Assembly: GCF_004360145.1 (NCBI RefSeq)
Contig: NZ_ML178717.1
Coordinates: 96,384 to 160,383 of the forward strand
Reading direction: 5' to 3'
Origin: Aliiroseovarius marinus
GTDB taxonomy: Bacteria; Pseudomonadota; Alphaproteobacteria; Rhodobacterales; Rhodobacteraceae
Length of the DNA stretch: 64,000 nt
Under the pieces are notes generated by a model, which was given only the letters and a program-made list of their open reading frames with translations, made no database searches and was not told the origin of the DNA. Both the position numbers and the translations under genes were made by a program. Shown here in pieces: positions 1 through 9,519 of this stretch. Every line of letters begins with the position of its first letter. Within the stretch, counting starts at the first letter, position 1.

Positions 1-1
1 C

Positions 2-418
2 ATTTCGATTGATCCATTCTGGGGCGCGGTGATCACACTGGCGCTGTCGGACAGCGCCTTTACCGCCGAGATCTTCCGTGCAGGCATTCAATCGGTTCCG
101 CGTGGTCAGGCCGAGGCCGCCCAGACGATTGGGCTAAGCCGTGCCAAAGCGATGCGTTACGTCATCCTGCCTCAAGCAGTCCGGCGTATCCTGCCACCGC
201 TGGCGAACCAGTTTATCTATATCGTTAAAATGTCGGCCTTTGCGTCCGTCATCGGGATGCAGGAACTAACCCGGCGCGCGAACGAGCTGGTGGTGACCGA
301 ATACCGCCCGCTTGAGATCTACACGCTTTTGATCCTGGAATACCTTGTGCTGGTCCTGATCATCTCGGCGGGCGTGCGCTGGCTGGAACGGCGCATGGGG
401 GCGGACGAAAGCCGCTAA
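2..418 (+). CDS. Amino-acid ABC transporter permease, C-terminal part (gene begins before the window)
   Basis: The reading frame is open from the first bases, so the start lies upstream. The visible part is the C-terminal half of a HisM/GlnP-type inner-membrane permease. The EAA loop that docks the ATPase is clear (EAAQTIGLSRAKAMRYV followed by LPQAVRRILPPLANQ), and hydrophobic helices follow, ending in a short basic/acidic tail (ERRMGADESR). The family imports polar amino acids with a periplasmic binding protein and an ATPase, presumably encoded to the left. The substrate cannot be read from this fragment. It converges on the exonuclease gene, with only a few bases between the two stops. Confidence 0.9.
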   Translation: MSIDPFWGAVITLALSDSAFTAEIFRAGIQSVPRGQAEAAQTIGLSRAKAMRYVILPQAVRRILPPLANQFIYIVKMSAFASVIGMQELTRRANELVVTEYRPLEIYTLLILEYLVLVLIISAGVRWLERRMGADESR

Positions 419-427
419 CCCCCTGCG

Positions 428-1843
428 CTAGTTCAAGTCTTCCAACAGCCGCTTATGCTTTTTCGCCGCGGAGATCGCGCCGCCCAGCGTCTCGATCCCT
501 TTGGAGTGCAGCATGGCGAGCATCTTGCACAGAACCTCGGCCGTGGCTTGCGCGTCGCCCAAGGCGGTGTGGCGCAGCTCGGGCGGGATGACCACGCCCA
601 GACGGTCGCAGAGCGCGTCCAGCGTGTGCACTTCGGTCGTGCCGTACAGAACAGCCGACAGCAGCACCGTATCCAGAATGGGATGTGTCCATTCGACCCC
701 GCAATCCTCGGCGTGACGGCGCAGGAAGGCCATATCGAAAGGCGCATTGTGAGCCACAAGAACTGCCCCGCGCGCGAAGTCGTGGAAGCTCTTCCCCGCC
801 TCGCGAATGGTCGGCTTCCCAGCCACCATCATGTCAGACACATGGTGCACCTTGGTCGAGGCGGGCGGGATCGGCATTTCTGGATCGACAAGCTGGTCGA
901 CCACCTCGCCGGGAACGATCTTTTCGTTGACCACGCGCACGGCGCCGATCTGCACGATCTCGTCCTTATGCGGCAACAGTCCCGTGGTTTCTGTGTCAAA
1001 CACCACGTAGGTCAGATCACGCAGGCTCATCTCCATCAGATCGTCGGTGGCCTGTCCCTCCATCAAATCGAAGTCGAACACCACAGGGCGCCCTTCGTCC
1101 GGCGCCAATACGGCATGGGCGTCATCGATCATCAGTAGATAGCCTTCGCCCGGCGCAAGGGGCTTCAGACGGGCGTCGAACTCTAGTCCATTTGCAGCGG
1201 ACAGGTCGGAAAAGCTTTGCTCCAACCCCGTCGAAATCATCTTGTGATAGGCCGCCATGAAAGGCGTTTTCTGGAAGTAGTCAAAAATCGAGGCATTCAG
1301 ACGCGCCGGACTGACCTGAGACAGCACGGCAGCCGCCTGTTTGTCATAGAGCACGATCTGGTGGGCCGGGTTGATCAGCACCATGGCGACCGGGATTTCG
1401 GACAAAAGCGCTGTCAGGCGGGCTTTGTCGTCAGACAGGCGCTGGGTTTCGGCCGCGACAAGGCTAGCCTGGTCCATCGTCGACTTCATTAGCTGCTCGG
1501 ACACAGCCTCGGCCGCGGGGGCCAGATCGCCCAGAAAACGCGCGCTATGCATGTCCACTTCGCCAGCCCCAGCGTGGGCCTTGGAGCGCAAGCCCGAGGC
1601 CAGACGCTCGATGGGGCGGGCAACGTTTTCATCAAAGAGGAACCACACCCCGGCAACCAGCGCCAGAAGGCCAAATCCGGACAAAACCCCCGCGAACACG
1701 AAGCCCGAGGTGATATCCTCAGGTGTCGCGCGGCTGGCGCCTACGAAAAGGGCCGACATGATCAGTACATCGGCTGCGATTGCCAAGAAGGCAAAGAACA
1801 GGAAGATTCGAAAGCGCAACGACAGCTTCGTCAGGATTTGCAT
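428..1843 (-). CDS. Membrane-anchored PAS/DnaQ-like DEDDh 3'-5' exonuclease
   Basis: 471 residues. Two membrane helices (about 11-34 and 47-70) are followed by a HAMP-like linker, a PAS-like segment (about 145-240, with IPVAMVLINPAHQIVLYD) and a C-terminal exonuclease domain (about 278-445). The DEDDh residues are visible: D283 and E285 in FDTETTG, D370 in AHNAPFD, H425 and D430 in RHTALGD. The catalytic domain resembles Pol III epsilon, but the membrane sensor-like front half argues against a replisome role. The gene is last in a minus-strand run, 2 bases after the 174-residue protein and downstream of the cNMP/CBS/DUF294 gene, an arrangement often found beside VC_2705-type symporters. The substrate and the sensed signal are unknown. 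Confidence 0.87.
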   Translation of the reverse strand: MQILTKLSLRFRIFLFFAFLAIAADVLIMSALFVGASRATPEDITSGFVFAGVLSGFGLLALVAGVWFLFDENVARPIERLASGLRSKAHAGAGEVDMHSARFLGDLAPAAEAVSEQLMKSTMDQASLVAAETQRLSDDKARLTALLSEIPVAMVLINPAHQIVLYDKQAAAVLSQVSPARLNASIFDYFQKTPFMAAYHKMISTGLEQSFSDLSAANGLEFDARLKPLAPGEGYLLMIDDAHAVLAPDEGRPVVFDFDLMEGQATDDLMEMSLRDLTYVVFDTETTGLLPHKDEIVQIGAVRVVNEKIVPGEVVDQLVDPEMPIPPASTKVHHVSDMMVAGKPTIREAGKSFHDFARGAVLVAHNAPFDMAFLRRHAEDCGVEWTHPILDTVLLSAVLYGTTEVHTLDALCDRLGVVIPPELRHTALGDAQATAEVLCKMLAMLHSKGIETLGGAISAAKKHKRLLEDLN

Positions 1844-1845
1844 GA

Positions 1846-2370
1846 CTATACCTCCAGTTTACAGATTGCCGTGACCAGCGGATCCCCCTCATCCGGGGCG
1901 AACCAATCAACGCCGCTAATCTCGCCATCGGCGTTAAAGGACACGCCATCGATCAAGGGGGCACGTCGTCCCGCATCGCAATCGGCCAGCATGACCATCT
2001 TTTCCGGCGCGGACCAGCGGCCAAAGAAATAGACGTCCACCATGCGCATTTCAGGGCGTGCGTCGTGGGTCCGCAGGGACGGCGCGTCCAACGCAATAAA
2101 CCGCTCGGTGAAGGGTTTCACATAGGTCCACGGGCGATAAATCGCTTTGTTTTCGACCGTTTGAATGACTTCCATGCCCTCGGGCAGTGTCTCTTGCGTG
2201 CGGTCATACCACGCGTATTCGTTGGCGATCGTGGTGATGATCATGGCCAGACCGGCGCCGACGGGCATAGCCCATTTCGGCAGCCGACCGCCGCTGATCT
2301 TGTTCAAAAGCAGCACCACACCTGCGCCTGCAAAACCTGACACCAGTGTGGCGACCATCTCAAAGAACAT
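1846..2370 (-). CDS. Hypothetical membrane protein, 174 residues
   Basis: No family is recognised with confidence. The N-terminus is hydrophobic with two likely helices (about 5-23 and 33-50, the second MPVGAGLAMIITTIANEYAW), followed by a soluble region with several Trp and aromatic residues (FFGRWSAPEK, GVDWFAPDEG). It looks like a small inner-membrane protein with a periplasmic or cytoplasmic beta-rich tail. It lies between the DUF294 signalling gene and the exonuclease, almost abutting the latter (2-base gap), so it probably belongs to the same transcript. A role with the exonuclease is an inference from position only. Confidence 0.7.
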   Translation of the reverse strand: MFFEMVATLVSGFAGAGVVLLLNKISGGRLPKWAMPVGAGLAMIITTIANEYAWYDRTQETLPEGMEVIQTVENKAIYRPWTYVKPFTERFIALDAPSLRTHDARPEMRMVDVYFFGRWSAPEKMVMLADCDAGRRAPLIDGVSFNADGEISGVDWFAPDEGDPLVTAICKLEV

Positions 2371-2420
2371 TCGGTTTCCTCCCTACCCGTTTGGCCCGTT
2401 TCGGCCTGTTCTGACCTGCG

Positions 2421-4256
2421 TTAGCCCAGCATCCCGCGCCCATGCCCGATCGAGCTTTGCATGGATTTCACCACAACAAAGGCATCGCGCAGGTGGCTGC
2501 GTTCAAACTCGGACAGGTCCGAGGGCGACAGATAATTGTCCGGCTTGCCGCCGGCTTTGACTTCGGCAACCTGATGCTCCAGCCGCGTGTCGGCGATCAG
2601 GTCATAAGCGTCCAGCAGATCCTGCCCGCCCGACTGGCTGAGGCCACCGGCGTGAATGGCGGCTTCCAGACGCGCGCGGGTGTTGGCTTCGGTCAGTTCA
2701 CCCTGCAGCGCATAGACGCGGCCCAGATCAACGATCGGTACAACGCCGTTATGCTTCATATCCAGCTGGTTCTTGTGCTCGCCCGAGCGGATCGTGGCGA
2801 AGCCACGCAACAGGCCCAGCGGCGGGGTGTGCTTCAGCGAGTTCGACACCATATGCGCCACGAAGATCGAGTTCTTCGCCGCCATCGCCAGCGTGTCTTT
2901 CTGAAGCCCCTCAAACAGGCTCTCATCTCCGGCAATCGCGCGCAGATCAAACATGACCGAGGCCAGCATCTGCGCCTCGGGGCTTGGCTTGGCGATCCAG
3001 CCGTCGAAATAGTCTTTCCAAACCTTCAGCGGCTGACACCAGCGCGGGTTGGTCGCCATCATATCGCCGGGGCAATAGAAATAGCCGCAGACATCCAGCC
3101 CGTCACAGACGAATTTGGCCAGCTCGGTGAAGTAGCCGTCGCGGTCGGCATCTGTCACATCGTCGTGCAAAATCATGCAGTTATCTTGGTCGGACACGCC
3201 GGTCTGTTCCTGACGGCCCTGCGATCCACAGGCGGCCCACAGATAGGGCACGGGGGCCGGACCCAGTTTCGCCTCGCCCAGTGCCAGCAGACGGCGGGTG
3301 CAGGTATCGGCGATGTCAGTGATCAGGCGGGTGACCACTTGATGCGGGCGGCCTCCGGCGACCAGTTGCACCAGAAGCTGCGGGATGCGTTCTGTCACCT
3401 CGCGCATTTCTTCCGGCGTGTTGGCCTGTGCAATCTCGCGCACTAGCTCGGCCGAGCTGACGGCTTGGAAGCGGGTCAGGTCCGTCTGGCTGACGATGCC
3501 AACCAGCTTGCCACCTTCGACGATGGGCACATGGCCGATCCGGCGCTCCATCATGATGTGCAGCACGTCCGAGCCAATAGCGGACGGGGCAAGCGTGATG
3601 GGTCTTGATGTCATGATCTGCGACACGGGTGTGTCCACCGGCAGGGCTGCGGCCAGCACTTTGCCCGACATGTCGCGGGTGGTCAGGATTCCGGTCAGGG
3701 CGTCGCCTTCGGTGACACACAGCGACGACACGCGACGGTCGCGCATCAAGATCGCGGCGTCTTGTACCGAGGTTGCGGGGGTGCAGGTTACCGGGTTGGC
3801 AGCCATCAGCGTATCCACCTGCGTGGTCGCGAGGTCCTGCTGGCCCTGCTTGTTGTTCCGATCCGCACGCGAGCGGTCAAAGAACCGTTTTACTTTTTCT
3901 TCGGCGGCGATCAGCAAGTGGAACTGAGCGACAGGTAGGATCAGAAGCGTCGTGTTCGTGACGGCTTGCGCCGAGGTCACAGCCTTGCCTTCCCGCAGCA
4001 GTCCGCGTTCGCCAAAAGAGTTGCGTAGCCCAAGATGCGAGACGACCGAGCCATTCTCGTCACTGACCTCGACCTCGCCCTCGTGGATGATGAACACACC
4101 GGGCAGGTCATCTCCGAAGTCATAGACGCTTTCGCCTGCGGGTACGGCGCGCGCTTGAAGCGTCGGCACCAGTCTTTCGACCACATCAGCGTTTAGGGCG
4201 TCATAGGGGTGAACGGATTTCAGAAATCGGAAAATCTGATCTTGGCTCAGGGGCAT
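2421..4256 (-). CDS. cNMP-binding/CBS/DUF294 nucleotidyltransferase-like signalling protein
   Basis: About 611 residues from the preferred start MPLSQDQIF at 4256; an upstream in-frame ATG at 4274 would add six residues. In order: a cyclic-nucleotide-binding domain (about 10-125, with GVFIIHEGEVEVSD), a CBS pair (about 150-270, MAANPVTCTPATSVQDAA and MTSRPITLAPSAI), a GlnD-like DUF294 nucleotidyltransferase domain with CGSQGRQEQ and SDQDN (about 343-360), and a helical C-terminal DUF294 domain. Proteins of this architecture commonly sit beside acetate-type sodium:solute symporters and are thought to regulate them. A terminator-like hairpin separates it from the symporter stop, so it may be expressed by read-through or from its own promoter. 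Confidence 0.9.
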   Translation of the reverse strand: MPLSQDQIFRFLKSVHPYDALNADVVERLVPTLQARAVPAGESVYDFGDDLPGVFIIHEGEVEVSDENGSVVSHLGLRNSFGERGLLREGKAVTSAQAVTNTTLLILPVAQFHLLIAAEEKVKRFFDRSRADRNNKQGQQDLATTQVDTLMAANPVTCTPATSVQDAAILMRDRRVSSLCVTEGDALTGILTTRDMSGKVLAAALPVDTPVSQIMTSRPITLAPSAIGSDVLHIMMERRIGHVPIVEGGKLVGIVSQTDLTRFQAVSSAELVREIAQANTPEEMREVTERIPQLLVQLVAGGRPHQVVTRLITDIADTCTRRLLALGEAKLGPAPVPYLWAACGSQGRQEQTGVSDQDNCMILHDDVTDADRDGYFTELAKFVCDGLDVCGYFYCPGDMMATNPRWCQPLKVWKDYFDGWIAKPSPEAQMLASVMFDLRAIAGDESLFEGLQKDTLAMAAKNSIFVAHMVSNSLKHTPPLGLLRGFATIRSGEHKNQLDMKHNGVVPIVDLGRVYALQGELTEANTRARLEAAIHAGGLSQSGGQDLLDAYDLIADTRLEHQVAEVKAGGKPDNYLSPSDLSEFERSHLRDAFVVVKSMQSSIGHGRGMLG

Positions 4257-4280
4257 GTTCGCTGCCTTCTTCAAAAGTTA

Positions 4281-4309
4281 GTCCCGCCCGATAGAACACC
4301 GGACGGGAC
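4281..4309. repeat. Imperfect hairpin upstream of the DUF294 gene
   Basis: Arms GTCCCGCCCG (4281-4290) and CGGACGGGAC (4300-4309) pair with one G-T wobble and a 9-base loop. It lies in the leader of the minus-strand DUF294 gene, about 25 bases before its start, and no T-run follows on that strand. It may be a leader structure or a second part of the symporter terminator. Confidence 0.4.
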
Positions 4310-4315
4310 AAATTT

Positions 4316-4351
4316 AAAAGGGGGCGGGTCGACGCAGAGGGCCACCCGCCC
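4316..4351 (-). terminator. Rho-independent terminator after the sodium:solute symporter
   Basis: On the minus strand GGGCGGGT (4351-4344) pairs with ACCCGCCC (4329-4322), followed by CC and four T residues. It sits directly after the symporter stop (4359). Confidence 0.6.
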
Positions 4352-4358
4352 GAGCCAT

Positions 4359-6146
4359 TTATTTGTTCTGAGCTGCACCGGCGCCGCGCGGTACGCGAAC
4401 CGATTCAACCAGAGCTTTGATGTCAGCCGGCAGAGGCTTGGTCATGCCCGATACGGTGTAAGCAACAGCGAAGTTGATCGCCGCACCAATCGCGCCGAAC
4501 GAGGTCGACTTAACGGTGCCCAGAAGCGGATCAGCGTCCGAGAAGCTGTTGGTGCCCGGGATGAAGAACCAGCCTTTGTGCAGGAAGATGTAGATCAGGG
4601 TAACGGTGATACCCGCGATCATACCTGCAACGGCGCCAGTGTTGTTGATCTTGGTCGAGAAGATACCCATCATCAGAGCCGGGAAGATCGACGCGGCGGC
4701 CAGACCGAAGGCAAGTGCCACGGTTTGTGCTGCGAAGCCCGGAGGGTTGAGACCCAGATAGGTTGCGACAACAATTGCTACTGCCATCGCCACACGTGCC
4801 GACATCAGTTCGCCTTTTTCCGAGATCTGCGGGTTGATCGCGCCTTTGATAAGGTCGTGCGATACAGCCGACGAGATCGCCAGAAGCAGACCAGCAGCCG
4901 TCGAAAGCGCAGCAGCCAGACCACCAGCAGCAACCAGACCGATTACCCAACCCGGCAGGTTGGCGATTTCGGGGTTAGCCAGAACCAGGATGTCGCGGTT
5001 GAACTTGGTCAGCTCGTTACCGGTCCAGCCTTTTTCAGCGGCCATTGCCTGCATAGCTTCAGACTTGTCGTTGTAGTACTGGATCTTGCCGTCGCCGTTC
5101 TTGTCTTCCCAGTTCAGAAGACCAGTTTTCTGCCACGTCTTCATCCAGTCGTACTTTTGCTCGGTTTCGATCTGCTGAACAGTTACAGCGCCACCGTTGA
5201 TGCCACCGTTCGGCCACATCATTTCCGTGATGTTCAGGCGTGCCATTGCACCAACAGCCGGAGCGGTCAGGTACAGCAGAGCGATGAACACCAGGGTCCA
5301 ACCGGCCGACCAACGGGCGTCCGATACTTTAGGCACGGTGAAGAAGCGCATGATCACGTGCGGCAGACCAGCGGTACCGATCATCAGCGACAGGGTGAAC
5401 AGAACCATGTTGAACGTGTCGGCGTGGTGAGCAGTGTACTCGTTGAAGCCAAGTTCGGTCACGATTGCGTCCAGTTTCGCCAGCAGAGGCTCGCCCGAAG
5501 CTGCGTGCTCGCCGAACAGGCCCAGGGCCGGGATCGGAGTGCCAGTCAGCTGCAGCGAGATGAAGATCGCCGGAATGGTGTAAGCGGTGATCAGTACGCA
5601 GTACTGAGCAACCTGCGTGTAGGTAACACCCTTCATGCCGCCGAAAACGGCGTAGGCGAACACAACTGCAGCACCGATGAACAGACCAGTGGTGTTGTCA
5701 ACTTCCAGGAAGCGGCCGAACGCAACACCAACGCCGGTCATCTGACCGATAACGTAGGTGGTCGAAGCCACGATCAAGCAGACAACAGCCACAACACGGG
5801 CCGTCTGCGAGTAGAAGCGGTCACCAATGAATTCCGACACGGTGAACTTGCCGAACTTACGCAGGTAAGGCGCAAGCAGCAGTGCCAGCAGCACGTAGCC
5901 GCCGGTCCAGCCCATCAGGAACGACGAGTTGTCGTAGCCGGTGAAGGCGATCAGGCCAGCCATCGAAATGAACGATGCGGCCGACATCCAGTCAGCAGCC
6001 GTCGCCATACCGTTGGTGACCGGGTGAACACCACGCCCAGCGGCGTAGAATTCCGAAGTCGAGCCCGCACGGGCCCAGATTGCGATGCCGATGTAAAGCG
6101 CAAAGCTCGCGCCTACAAACAGCAGGTTGATCGTAAACTGATCCAT
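4359..6146 (-). CDS. Sodium:solute symporter, VC_2705/ActP-like (acetate uptake)
   Basis: 595 residues, a multi-pass inner-membrane SSS-family symporter. Visible SSS signatures include FYAAGRGVHPVTNGMA and ADWMSAASFISMAGL near the N-terminus and VAAGGLAAALSTAAGLLLAI later. A long hydrophilic insert (about 308-395) sets it apart from classic ActP and fits the large VC_2705 subfamily. The insert carries an EF-hand-like loop, DKNGDGKIQYYND (348-360). The gene follows its small DUF4212 partner by 15 bases and lies downstream of acs and adk, so acetate or another short monocarboxylate is the likely sodium-driven substrate; the substrate is inferred from context. Confidence 0.9.
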   Translation of the reverse strand: MDQFTINLLFVGASFALYIGIAIWARAGSTSEFYAAGRGVHPVTNGMATAADWMSAASFISMAGLIAFTGYDNSSFLMGWTGGYVLLALLLAPYLRKFGKFTVSEFIGDRFYSQTARVVAVVCLIVASTTYVIGQMTGVGVAFGRFLEVDNTTGLFIGAAVVFAYAVFGGMKGVTYTQVAQYCVLITAYTIPAIFISLQLTGTPIPALGLFGEHAASGEPLLAKLDAIVTELGFNEYTAHHADTFNMVLFTLSLMIGTAGLPHVIMRFFTVPKVSDARWSAGWTLVFIALLYLTAPAVGAMARLNITEMMWPNGGINGGAVTVQQIETEQKYDWMKTWQKTGLLNWEDKNGDGKIQYYNDKSEAMQAMAAEKGWTGNELTKFNRDILVLANPEIANLPGWVIGLVAAGGLAAALSTAAGLLLAISSAVSHDLIKGAINPQISEKGELMSARVAMAVAIVVATYLGLNPPGFAAQTVALAFGLAAASIFPALMMGIFSTKINNTGAVAGMIAGITVTLIYIFLHKGWFFIPGTNSFSDADPLLGTVKSTSFGAIGAAINFAVAYTVSGMTKPLPADIKALVESVRVPRGAGAAQNK

Positions 6147-6161
6147 CTGTCCCTGCTCCTA

Positions 6162-6422
6162 TTATTCTTCGTCTACGCCGTGTTCACGGTCGAGTTTGTT
6201 CATGCGCATTGCGTAGTTGAAGATCAGGATCAAGAAGACGATGATCGAACCTTGCTGTGCGAACCAGAAACCAAGATCGGTTCCACCTACGGCGATGCCG
6301 GACAGCATCGGGCGCAGCAGAATGCCGAATCCGAATGATACGATCGCCCAGATCACTAGGCTGATCATAATGATGCGCAAGTTGGCGGACCAATATGCGT
6401 CGTTTTGTGAGTTATCGGCCAT
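6162..6422 (-). CDS. DUF4212 small subunit of the sodium:solute symporter
   Basis: 86 residues with two predicted membrane helices (about 14-37, IMISLVIWAIVSFGFGILL, and about 48-75, LGFWFAQQGSIIVFLILIFNYAM), preceded by a polar N-terminus with YWSANLRI. This is the layout of DUF4212 proteins, small membrane partners encoded just before VC_2705-type symporters. The 15-base spacing to the symporter supports coupled expression and a two-component transporter. Confidence 0.9.
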   Translation of the reverse strand: MADNSQNDAYWSANLRIIMISLVIWAIVSFGFGILLRPMLSGIAVGGTDLGFWFAQQGSIIVFLILIFNYAMRMNKLDREHGVDEE

Positions 6423-6485
6423 GAAGCCTCCTCCCTCTGAAGTTCCTCCAACGGGGGCGCTTATGCGGCCCCGCCCTTCCCTTTC

Positions 6486-7169
6486 TTATGCGACCGCTTC
6501 CTGAACGATCTCATTAAGGTCACCTGCAATGGTATCGATAGCCTTCATGGCATCGACCTTCTGCAGGCTGCCCTTGCCCCCGTAGTAGGCAATGAGCGGT
6601 GCCGTCTGCGCGTGGTAGGCCACAAGGCGGCTTTCCACGGTTTCGGCGTTATCGTCGGCCCGGCGTTTCATGTCCGTGCCGCCGCATTTGTCGCAGACGC
6701 CATCCTTGGCGGGCTGCTTAAACTCGTCGTGATACCCTTCACCGCAACCGCCACAGGTGTAACGGCCCGAAATGCGGGTCACCATTGCAGCGTCATCGAC
6801 CTCGAGGCTGATGGCTGCGTTAATCTTCTGACCGCTTTCCGCCAGCAGGGCGTCCAGCGCCTCGGCCTGAACGGTGGTGCGGGGGAAACCGTCAAGGATC
6901 ACACCCTTGGCACAGTCGGCATCTGCCAGACGGTCACGCAGGATGTTGATCACGATCTCGTCCGAGACCAGTTCACCAGCTTCCATAACGGCTTTTGCAG
7001 CAAGGCCCGCTTCGGTCCCTGCTGCGACTGCTGCGCGCAAAAGATCTCCTGTCGAAAGCTGAACAAGTCCGAACTTGTCTTCCAGCATTCGGGCCTGAGT
7101 GCCCTTCCCGGCGCCCGGAGGGCCGAGAAGGATCAGAACAGGGGCGGCGGTCGTTGTCGCTGCGTCCAT
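6486..7169 (-). CDS. adk: Adenylate kinase, zinc-binding LID type
   Basis: 227 residues. It converts AMP plus ATP to two ADP in the cytoplasm. The P-loop GPPGAGKGTQAR is at about 16-27, DGFPRT is at about 93-98, and the LID carries a four-Cys zinc site, C139/C142 (CGGC) and C159/C162 (CDKC). The start codon shares its A with the acs stop (TAATG), so translation is coupled to acetyl-CoA synthetase. This makes sense because Acs produces AMP from ATP. The housekeeping adk of alphaproteobacteria normally lies in the ribosomal-protein cluster, so this may be a second, acetate-dedicated copy; that is inference. Confidence 0.94.
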   Translation of the reverse strand: MDAATTTAAPVLILLGPPGAGKGTQARMLEDKFGLVQLSTGDLLRAAVAAGTEAGLAAKAVMEAGELVSDEIVINILRDRLADADCAKGVILDGFPRTTVQAEALDALLAESGQKINAAISLEVDDAAMVTRISGRYTCGGCGEGYHDEFKQPAKDGVCDKCGGTDMKRRADDNAETVESRLVAYHAQTAPLIAYYGGKGSLQKVDAMKAIDTIAGDLNEIVQEAVA

Positions 7170-9139
7170 TATGCACCCGCCTTGTTCATGCGGTTGTCGA
7201 TCAGGTCGTCCACAACAGACGGATCGGCCAGGGTCGAGGTGTCACCCAGCGAACCGAAATCGTCCTCGGCGATCTTGCGCAGGATACGACGCATGATCTT
7301 GCCCGAACGGGTCTTCGGCAGGCCCGGGGCCCACTGGATGTGGTCGGGGCTGGCGATCGGGCCGATTTCCTGACGGACCCAGTTGCGCAGTTCGACCTTC
7401 AGATCGTCGGTATACTCTTCGCCGTCCATCAGGGTGACGTAGCAGTAGATGCCCTGACCCTTGATGTCGTGCGGGAAGCCAACAACGGCGGCTTCGGAAA
7501 CCTTGGCATGTGCCACCAGAGCGCTTTCCACTTCGGCGGTACCCATGCGGTGACCCGATACGTTGATCACGTCGTCCACACGGCCGGTGATCCAATAGTA
7601 GCCATCCGCGTCACGGCGGCATCCGTCACCGGTGAAGTAATAGCCTTTGTAGTCGGCAAAGTAGGTCGCCACGAAGCGGTCATGGTCGCCATATACGGTG
7701 CGCATCTGGCCGGGCCAGCTGTCTTTCATGCACAGTACACCTTCGGCTTCGGTCTCGTGGATCTCTTCGCCGGTGGTCGGTTCGAGGATCACAGGTTGCA
7801 CGCCGAAGAAGGGCGTGGTGGCCGAGCCGGGCTTGGTTGCGGTCGCGCCGGGCAGCGGGGTCAGCAGGTGACCACCGGTTTCCGTCTGCCACCAGGTGTC
7901 AACGATCGGGCAGTTTCCTTTGCCAACAACGTCGTTGTACCAGTTCCAGGCTTCGGGGTTGATCGGCTCGCCTACGGTGCCCAGCACTTTCAGGTCGCTC
8001 AGATCGTACTTGGTCACGAACTCTTCGCCACGTGCCATCAGGGCACGGATTGCAGTCGGCGCAGTGTAGAACTGGTTCACCTTGTGCTTCTCACACACGG
8101 CCCAGAAACGGCCTGCATCCGGATAGGTGGGAACGCCTTCGAACATCAGCGTGGTCGCGCCGTTGGCCAGCGGGCCATAGACGATGTAGCTGTGGCCGGT
8201 GACCCAGCCCACGTCAGCGGTACACCAGTAGATGTCACCTTCGTGATAGTCGAATACGTACTCGTGGGTCATTGCAGCCCACAGCAGGTACCCACCGGTA
8301 CAGTGCTGAACGCCTTTCGGTTGGCCGGTCGACCCCGAGGTGTAAAGGATGAACAGCGGATCTTCGGCGTTCATGGTTTCGGGCGGGCAGTCTGACGAAG
8401 CATCAGCCATCAGCGCCGAATACGAATGGTCGCGGCCGTCTACCATCGGCACGTCGCCGCCGGTGCGCTCGACCACCAGAACCGGGGTCGAACCCAGATC
8501 GCCGTGTGCCAGAGCGGCATCCACGTTGGTTTTCAGCGGCGTGTTGCGGCCACCACGGGGGGCTTCGTCAGCGGTGATCACCAGCGAGGCGCCACAGCCC
8601 TCAACACGGGCAGCCAGTGCTTCCGGCGAGAAGCCGGCGAAGACGATCGAGTGGATCGCGCCGATGCGGGCACAGGCCAGCATCGCGTACGATGCTTCAG
8701 GGATCATCGGAAGATACAGAATGACGCGGTCGCCTTTGCCGACGCCCATGCCCTTCATCACGTTGGCCAGCTTCGAGACGTTCTCGTGCAGCTCGTTATA
8801 CGTGATCTTCTTGTCGAGGTTCGGGTCATCCGATTCCCAGATGATTGCGACCTGGTCACCACGGGTCTCGAGGTGGCGGTCGATACAGTTGGCCGAGACG
8901 TTCAGTTCGCCATCTTCAAACCATTTGATCGACACGTCGGGGTGCGCAAAAGTGGTGTTTTTGATTTTGGTCGGCGTCTTGGTCCAGGTCAGACGCGTCA
9001 TTTGCTCGGCCCAGAATGCATCAGGGTCATTTACGGATGCGGCATACATCTCTTGGTATTTTGCAGCATCGATATGTGCATTCGAGACAAACTCCGCAGA
9101 CGGAGCATAGGTCTTATCAGCCGTAGCTTGCGACGACAT
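7169..9139 (-). CDS. acs: Acetyl-CoA synthetase (AMP-forming)
   Basis: 656 residues, the usual length for Acs. It activates acetate to acetyl-CoA with ATP, releasing AMP and PPi. The P-loop-like motif [12 protein letters not shown], the WWQTETGGH acyl-site motif and the C-terminal RSGKIMRR motif are present; the Lys of the last (about K614) is the residue that is reversibly acetylated in characterised Acs proteins. First gene of the acetate operon acs-adk-DUF4212-symporter. A 380-base AT-rich leader lies upstream and probably holds its promoter. Confidence 0.97.
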   Translation of the reverse strand: MSSQATADKTYAPSAEFVSNAHIDAAKYQEMYAASVNDPDAFWAEQMTRLTWTKTPTKIKNTTFAHPDVSIKWFEDGELNVSANCIDRHLETRGDQVAIIWESDDPNLDKKITYNELHENVSKLANVMKGMGVGKGDRVILYLPMIPEASYAMLACARIGAIHSIVFAGFSPEALAARVEGCGASLVITADEAPRGGRNTPLKTNVDAALAHGDLGSTPVLVVERTGGDVPMVDGRDHSYSALMADASSDCPPETMNAEDPLFILYTSGSTGQPKGVQHCTGGYLLWAAMTHEYVFDYHEGDIYWCTADVGWVTGHSYIVYGPLANGATTLMFEGVPTYPDAGRFWAVCEKHKVNQFYTAPTAIRALMARGEEFVTKYDLSDLKVLGTVGEPINPEAWNWYNDVVGKGNCPIVDTWWQTETGGHLLTPLPGATATKPGSATTPFFGVQPVILEPTTGEEIHETEAEGVLCMKDSWPGQMRTVYGDHDRFVATYFADYKGYYFTGDGCRRDADGYYWITGRVDDVINVSGHRMGTAEVESALVAHAKVSEAAVVGFPHDIKGQGIYCYVTLMDGEEYTDDLKVELRNWVRQEIGPIASPDHIQWAPGLPKTRSGKIMRRILRKIAEDDFGSLGDTSTLADPSVVDDLIDNRMNKAGA

Positions 9140-9519
9140 TCAGGATCCTCCCAGATTTTCCTCCAAACGCGACCAGTTCGCGTGGGCTGGGACATCACCA
9201 AAAAGGATTATTCCCAAACTTGCCTTGAAAACTGGAGGATTAATCACATCTAAACAACAGATTTTGTGTAAATTTGTTTAACTCGCGCAAAAAATCCAGT
9301 TATTTTAAACATATTAACCACATTATGCTATTGTTTTGTATGTGTTTTTAAGTAAATACCCCTGCCGAAAAATGTAAAAACTTGACACGCTTCAACGTGT
9401 TTTCGAACCCTCCGCATTGCCTCACTTTTAGGCGCCAAGCAGGGAACACCACGAACCATACGGTACCGACCGGCATAAAATGGCCGACAAGCGATTCACC
9501 CTGTGCTTGACAGGCCACA
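9140..9519. promoter_or_regulatory. Divergent intergenic region between acs and the nitroreductase
   Basis: 380 bases, clearly AT-richer than the flanks (runs such as AAAAAATCC and TATTTTAAACATATTAA around 9289-9320), with no convincing gene. A TTGACA at 9382-9387 on the plus strand overlaps a short perfect inverted repeat, ACACG-N6-CGTGT (9385-9400), but no good -10 box follows at 16-18 bases. The region must contain the acs promoter on the minus strand; I could not fix its boxes. Confidence 0.45.

Noticed and set aside
9140..9519. Minus-strand reading frame in the acs leader (9348-9617)
   Set aside because: It overlaps the nitroreductase start, has no domain, and lies in AT-rich regulatory DNA.
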